From assembly GCF_021018805.1 (NCBI RefSeq), contig NC_086283.1, positions 20,880,162 to 20,944,161 on the forward strand: 64,000 bases of DNA, written 5' to 3'. A program made the position numbers and the translations under genes. The notes beneath the pieces were generated by a model. That model was not told the DNA's origin. It saw only the letters and a program-made list of their open reading frames with translations, and ran no database searches. Shown one piece after another: positions 60,201 through 64,000 of this stretch. Origin of the DNA: Prinia subflava (taxonomy: Eukaryota; Chordata; Aves; Passeriformes; Cisticolidae). Numbering within the stretch: position 1 is the first letter of the stretch; each line of letters begins with the position of its first letter.

Positions 60201-63200
60201 GCTCTGTACACCTGTGTTACACATTGACCAAAGAACTATTCAGTACACTTGTTATTTAAAATCCGAATCATCCTTCATCCTCAGCCATAGAAATTTCATA
60301 GCAGTTGAATAATGGAAATAATGATGCATCAGAAATTAAGAATATCTTAAGACATTCTTTCATCTTGAGAGGTTTTTGGGTAGAAAAAGCCTCTAAAATC
60401 TAGAGCAGATTTTATTTGTAGATGTTAAGGACTTACTCTCTCACTTTTAATAGTTTTATATTCTAAACATTTTTCTGAGCTACTTGCTTAATCTCAGATT
60501 TTTTTTTTAAAGACAGGCCAGCTGTTTCTAAAATATATTTTTAGTCAGGTCAAAGTAAGAGCAAAGATAAGCCCCCAAATCCCTGTTTTGTTCTCCCCAA
60601 AAACGCCAAGGTATCAACACTGATTTTAGTGTGCCACAAGCACAGCTCCTTTATCTCCTTTAATAAGGCGCATTGTTCCTCAGGCAGTCTGTCCAGGAGA
60701 GGGAAATGCAAATTGTTGCTTTGGAATTGAACTGGTTTCCTGCTCTTTGGTCATAATGAATGTAATATCTTTCCTTGGCATGGAACTGTGGAGTGTTTAA
60801 CTCACAGATCAGCTGCTCCCTGTGTTCCACATGTCTGCAGGCCCTTTTCTTTATCAGTTCCCTTCCAGCATCCCTGAACTGTAAATTAGAACTGGCAGCA
60901 TAACACAGATATCACTGCTGGGGCTCACAGGACTTTTGCAGTGTCAGGAAGAAAGTTTAGCATCATCTTTTCACTTTGTACTAAGCCTTAAAATGTTAGA
61001 TTTATCATGCAATGTTATGTTCTGAGGGCGGTTTTTTGCAATTGATATTTGGTAAATGATAACTGGCAGTGTTTCATTCAGCTGAGGCATTTACTCCTTA
61101 GCCTGCAGAATAAGGTCCTTAATGGGTAGGAGGAAAGTTGTTCAATGAGGGTTTTTTTTGCTTGATCACCAATCTCCTGCATAGTATTAATTATTGGAAA
61201 CAAAGCAAAGTGACTGTTAAATAACCTCAGTAATTCAAACAGGAAAATGGTTAGAACAAAAGAGTGACTTCTGCTTCAGGGTAAGTGCAGTACTGTATTA
61301 TTTCACTTCACACCACGAAATACAATCTTTTGAGTAGCTGAAAATACTAAGAGCATCACAAACCCAGTGTACTTATAAAACAAAGTCATTTATTCTGTTT
61401 TGGTACTCCATGTAGTGCTGTTATACTATAATACAAAGATGATTTTTCCTTTCTGGTGGCACAGCAAAAGTAGAAGTGTACTTACATGTTTCTTGACAAT
61501 TTTAGATGATAAATCATCCTAGCTACTAATCAATAAATGCAATTTTAAAATCTAGATTTGTTTTCATATTCCACATATTTCCATTTCTTTTTGAAGTGTA
61601 TAAACTACAACTGATATCACAATTTATCATAAGGAACACATTAATGGGGTAAGAGAGCTTTCTTTCACTCTTTATGGTCTGATCATGAGCTAGTGCCTGC
61701 AAGGTAAATGAGAGTCTTTAAACAGTAACCTAAACTCTGTCCAACTCTTTCTGCTCACTGAGTTTTCTTACCACTGAATGTAAAAGGAGAGTTATAATTC
61801 TGAAATCACACAAGAAGCCTTTCAGATCCAATCCTGCTACTTATGCATTGCAAGACACCTTGTTAAAATACATTTCTAAATGAAATACAAACTGATACAG
61901 CAAATAAAAAGCCATTGTGGGTGAGCACACAGAAATTCTTGTACAGAACAGTGGGAATGATGGGCTCTGAACAGCCCCTTGCTGCTCTTGTGTGGGGCTG
62001 CACAGCCAATGAGTGCTGTCCTAAAACAATTCAAAGTATTTCACCTCGTGTGCTTTTGTATTTTCTTCTTGTGGGAAGTGGTCCATGCTATCATTGCAGA
62101 ACCACGAATCACAAGAGCAAAGGATCAGGCACTACCAAATCCAGCCTGCCATCCTTTCTCTCAGCATCCTCTACCCCGAAATGGCTGTGGAGGGGTGGCA
62201 GATGGGGCTCCAGGTGCTGCAGAGCCAACACTCGTTGGGTGTTCCCCAGCCAGACCTTTGCTCAGTGCTCATCTGTTGTTCCCTCACCTCTTCACCTCCT
62301 GCTGGTTGCCTAAATCCCCCTTGCTCCAGCATGGACCCCAGAGAGCAGGATCTGCTGGTGCCAGGCACAGCCACAAAGCCTGACCTGCAGAAATTTGGCT
62401 GTGACCATCCTGAATAATTTTTGCTATAAACACACATTTCTGAACAGAGCTCAGTTTTCAAAAGCCATTGATGTACTTGTGATTTGAACAGCAAGTCCTA
62501 GACATCTGCTCTCTCATCTGAAAATGCATTGCATCATCTTCATGACCATTCCTGGTGCTCAGCTTTAGCTGGTACAAGAGCAGAGCCCTGCAGCCAGGCT
62601 GTCCCAGCCTTCGGAAGGAGCAGAGGGACATCTTGCTTTGATTCCCTCTATCAGGTGCTGTCCCACTATCAGCACAGCCTGACCCAGGCAGCCCAGGGTT
62701 AACAGGAACAAAGTGGGGGCGCTGGGTGGTCTGGATCAGGTCATTTGGGATGAAGTGGGAGCACTGTGCTCTCTCTGCAGACTGGCACCTTCCACCAAAC
62801 CTCAGGTGCAGGATGGCTTTGCCTTCAAAGGGAGGATCACACAAACAAAGCCTCTGCTCACCAGCTGGTTCTGATTTCACTCCCTGCTCTAAAGCCTTCC
62901 TTCAGCTGAAAGCAGATTTTTATCTGCCTCATCAAGTTGCTCATGGGGTACTGCTGCCTGCCAAGCTTCGTAGCCTTCTGTGCCTCAGTCCTTCAGAGAG
63001 CTTCCCAACCCCACAAAAAATGTAAGTATAAACGTTGTAAACACTGTTCCTGGTCATGGTGTTCCCAAGGGAGTATTTTTCTATTTTAAATCAAAGCAGT
63101 TTTGTTCCAGCAGTAGCCTCAGCTGTCACAGCCAGAATTCCAGAGCAGGTAACACCCTGCACACCACAGTGCAGCATCATCCCAAGGTTTGGATGTACAT

Positions 63201-63963
63201 GGAATTTTGGTCACATTAAAATTCAGAAGCTTTGTTTGAGGCTCTTTTCATTACCTGGTACAGATCACCATGCATGTGTTACTTACTGTTGTTATTTATG
63301 ACTCCAATAATCCTCACCACATCTACAAAGCCTTCCAGAAGTTGTTCCCTATTTCCATTACAATGGGATGACTTGGGGCCTGCTTTCTGCTGACCCTGGT
63401 AGAAAGTTCTTTATTAAGCAGGGCAACGTGCTGCATGCAGGTAACATTCCTGAGCTGGCAAACCAACAGCGTTTCCGTATTTTATATTACAGCACCTTTT
63501 CTCCCCTGAGGAGTATTACTGCAGTTTCTGTAGTTTCCTACTGAAACACAAAGCACTTTCTTATGGTCTGTGTAAAAGAGAGGCTGTTGTAATTATATTT
63601 TACTGCTTTCCAAGAAATGCTCTTTTTAAAATCGTTTGTGAGGAAGCCACTAACTGCTCTTCTAAGGTGGTGAAGCAAGAATGAGGTTTTATCACATTCT
63701 TTGCATTTAGTTCCTTTGAGACCAGTGGGATAGAATTTACCTGAAATGTTATTTATAAAAACTCCTGTTTAAAGCAGGGTATCTGTTTGGGCTTAATACC
63801 TGGAGGAAAAGTGAAACTTTTTACATGTGATGAATATCTCCAGATGCCCCAGTGCCTTAAAATACTGGATTGTTGTAGGCAGTCACCCCTTCCTGTCTTT
63901 CCATACCTTTCCAAGTGCCCGTTGAGGAGATTTTGTGATTTGGTGAACACTTTTTAATTTCAG
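57230..63963 (+). other. Probable intron or downstream sequence of the unidentified gene
   Basis: 6.7 kb in which no exon with the required phase was convincingly found. The 58.2-58.6 kb and 62.0-63.0 kb blocks are GC-richer than average but were not assigned to any repeat or gene. A near-consensus donor at 63020 (GTAAGTAT) has an open frame before it, but the frame cannot be joined to exon B in phase. Confidence 0.5.
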
Positions 63964-64000
63964 AGGCAGAGCTTGTCGTGGGTGTAGAACAGTGTCAAAC
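63964..64000 (+). CDS. Possible next exon of the unidentified gene, cut by the window end
   Basis: The acceptor-like ttttaatttcag ends at 63963. Using its first base to complete the split Arg codon from exon B leaves an open frame (GRACRGCRTVSN) to the window edge. Only 37 bases are visible and a second frame is open too, so this is a weak call. Confidence 0.2.

Noticed and set aside
62905..63019. Possible exon ending at a near-consensus donor (GTAAGTAT at 63020)
   Set aside because: The open frame before the donor cannot be joined to exon B in phase, the acceptor is uncertain, and the peptide was not recognised.

Overview
The window is vertebrate nuclear DNA, almost certainly from a bird. 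It is intron-rich and AT-rich, and it carries four fragments of the avian CR1 LINE family, recognised by the 3' end block with the 'tttgggttggaa' and 'gggcagggacacctt' type signatures. It also has one probable solo endogenous-retrovirus LTR. No bacterial-style operons, CRISPR arrays, tRNA or rRNA genes were seen.

Region 1 (1 to about 25 kb, + strand) is the 3' half of CHM, which encodes Rab escort protein 1 (REP-1). Seven consecutive coding exons, corresponding to human exons 9 to 15, can be placed to the base: 7851-7928, 12639-12743, 13633-13696, 14278-14374, 16644-16736, 19202-19368 and 23753-23953. All join in phase and give the last ~267 residues of the protein through the stop codon. Five exons precede the last two with lengths 78, 105, 64, 97 and 93; the last two are 167 and 201. 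As I recall the human gene, the first four match exactly and the last three differ by multiples of three. The 3' UTR starts at 23954. It opens with a GAAT-type tetranucleotide microsatellite that contains the stop codon, and a canonical poly(A) signal lies at 24957. The first 7.85 kb is intron 8; earlier exons lie outside the window.

Region 2 (about 25 to 48.5 kb) looks intergenic. It holds the LTR (about 36.96-37.43 kb, minus strand), two CR1 fragments, simple repeats, a short CpG-rich patch near 43.0 kb that could be a promoter, and several strong palindromes. One is a 92-bp AT-rich segment bounded by CCAATTAGG/CCTAATTGG with a nested perfect palindrome.

Region 3 (48.5 to 64 kb) contains two well-formed, phase-compatible coding exons (48549-48653 and 57145-57229, + strand) of a gene I do not recognise. 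The first holds an ATG in a strong Kozak context, so it may encode the N-terminus. A possible third exon begins at 63964 and is cut by the window end. Nothing else coding could be supported; most longer ORFs look like chance.

REP-1 presents newly made Rab GTPases to Rab geranylgeranyl transferase. No functional link between CHM and the unknown gene is implied beyond adjacency and shared orientation.
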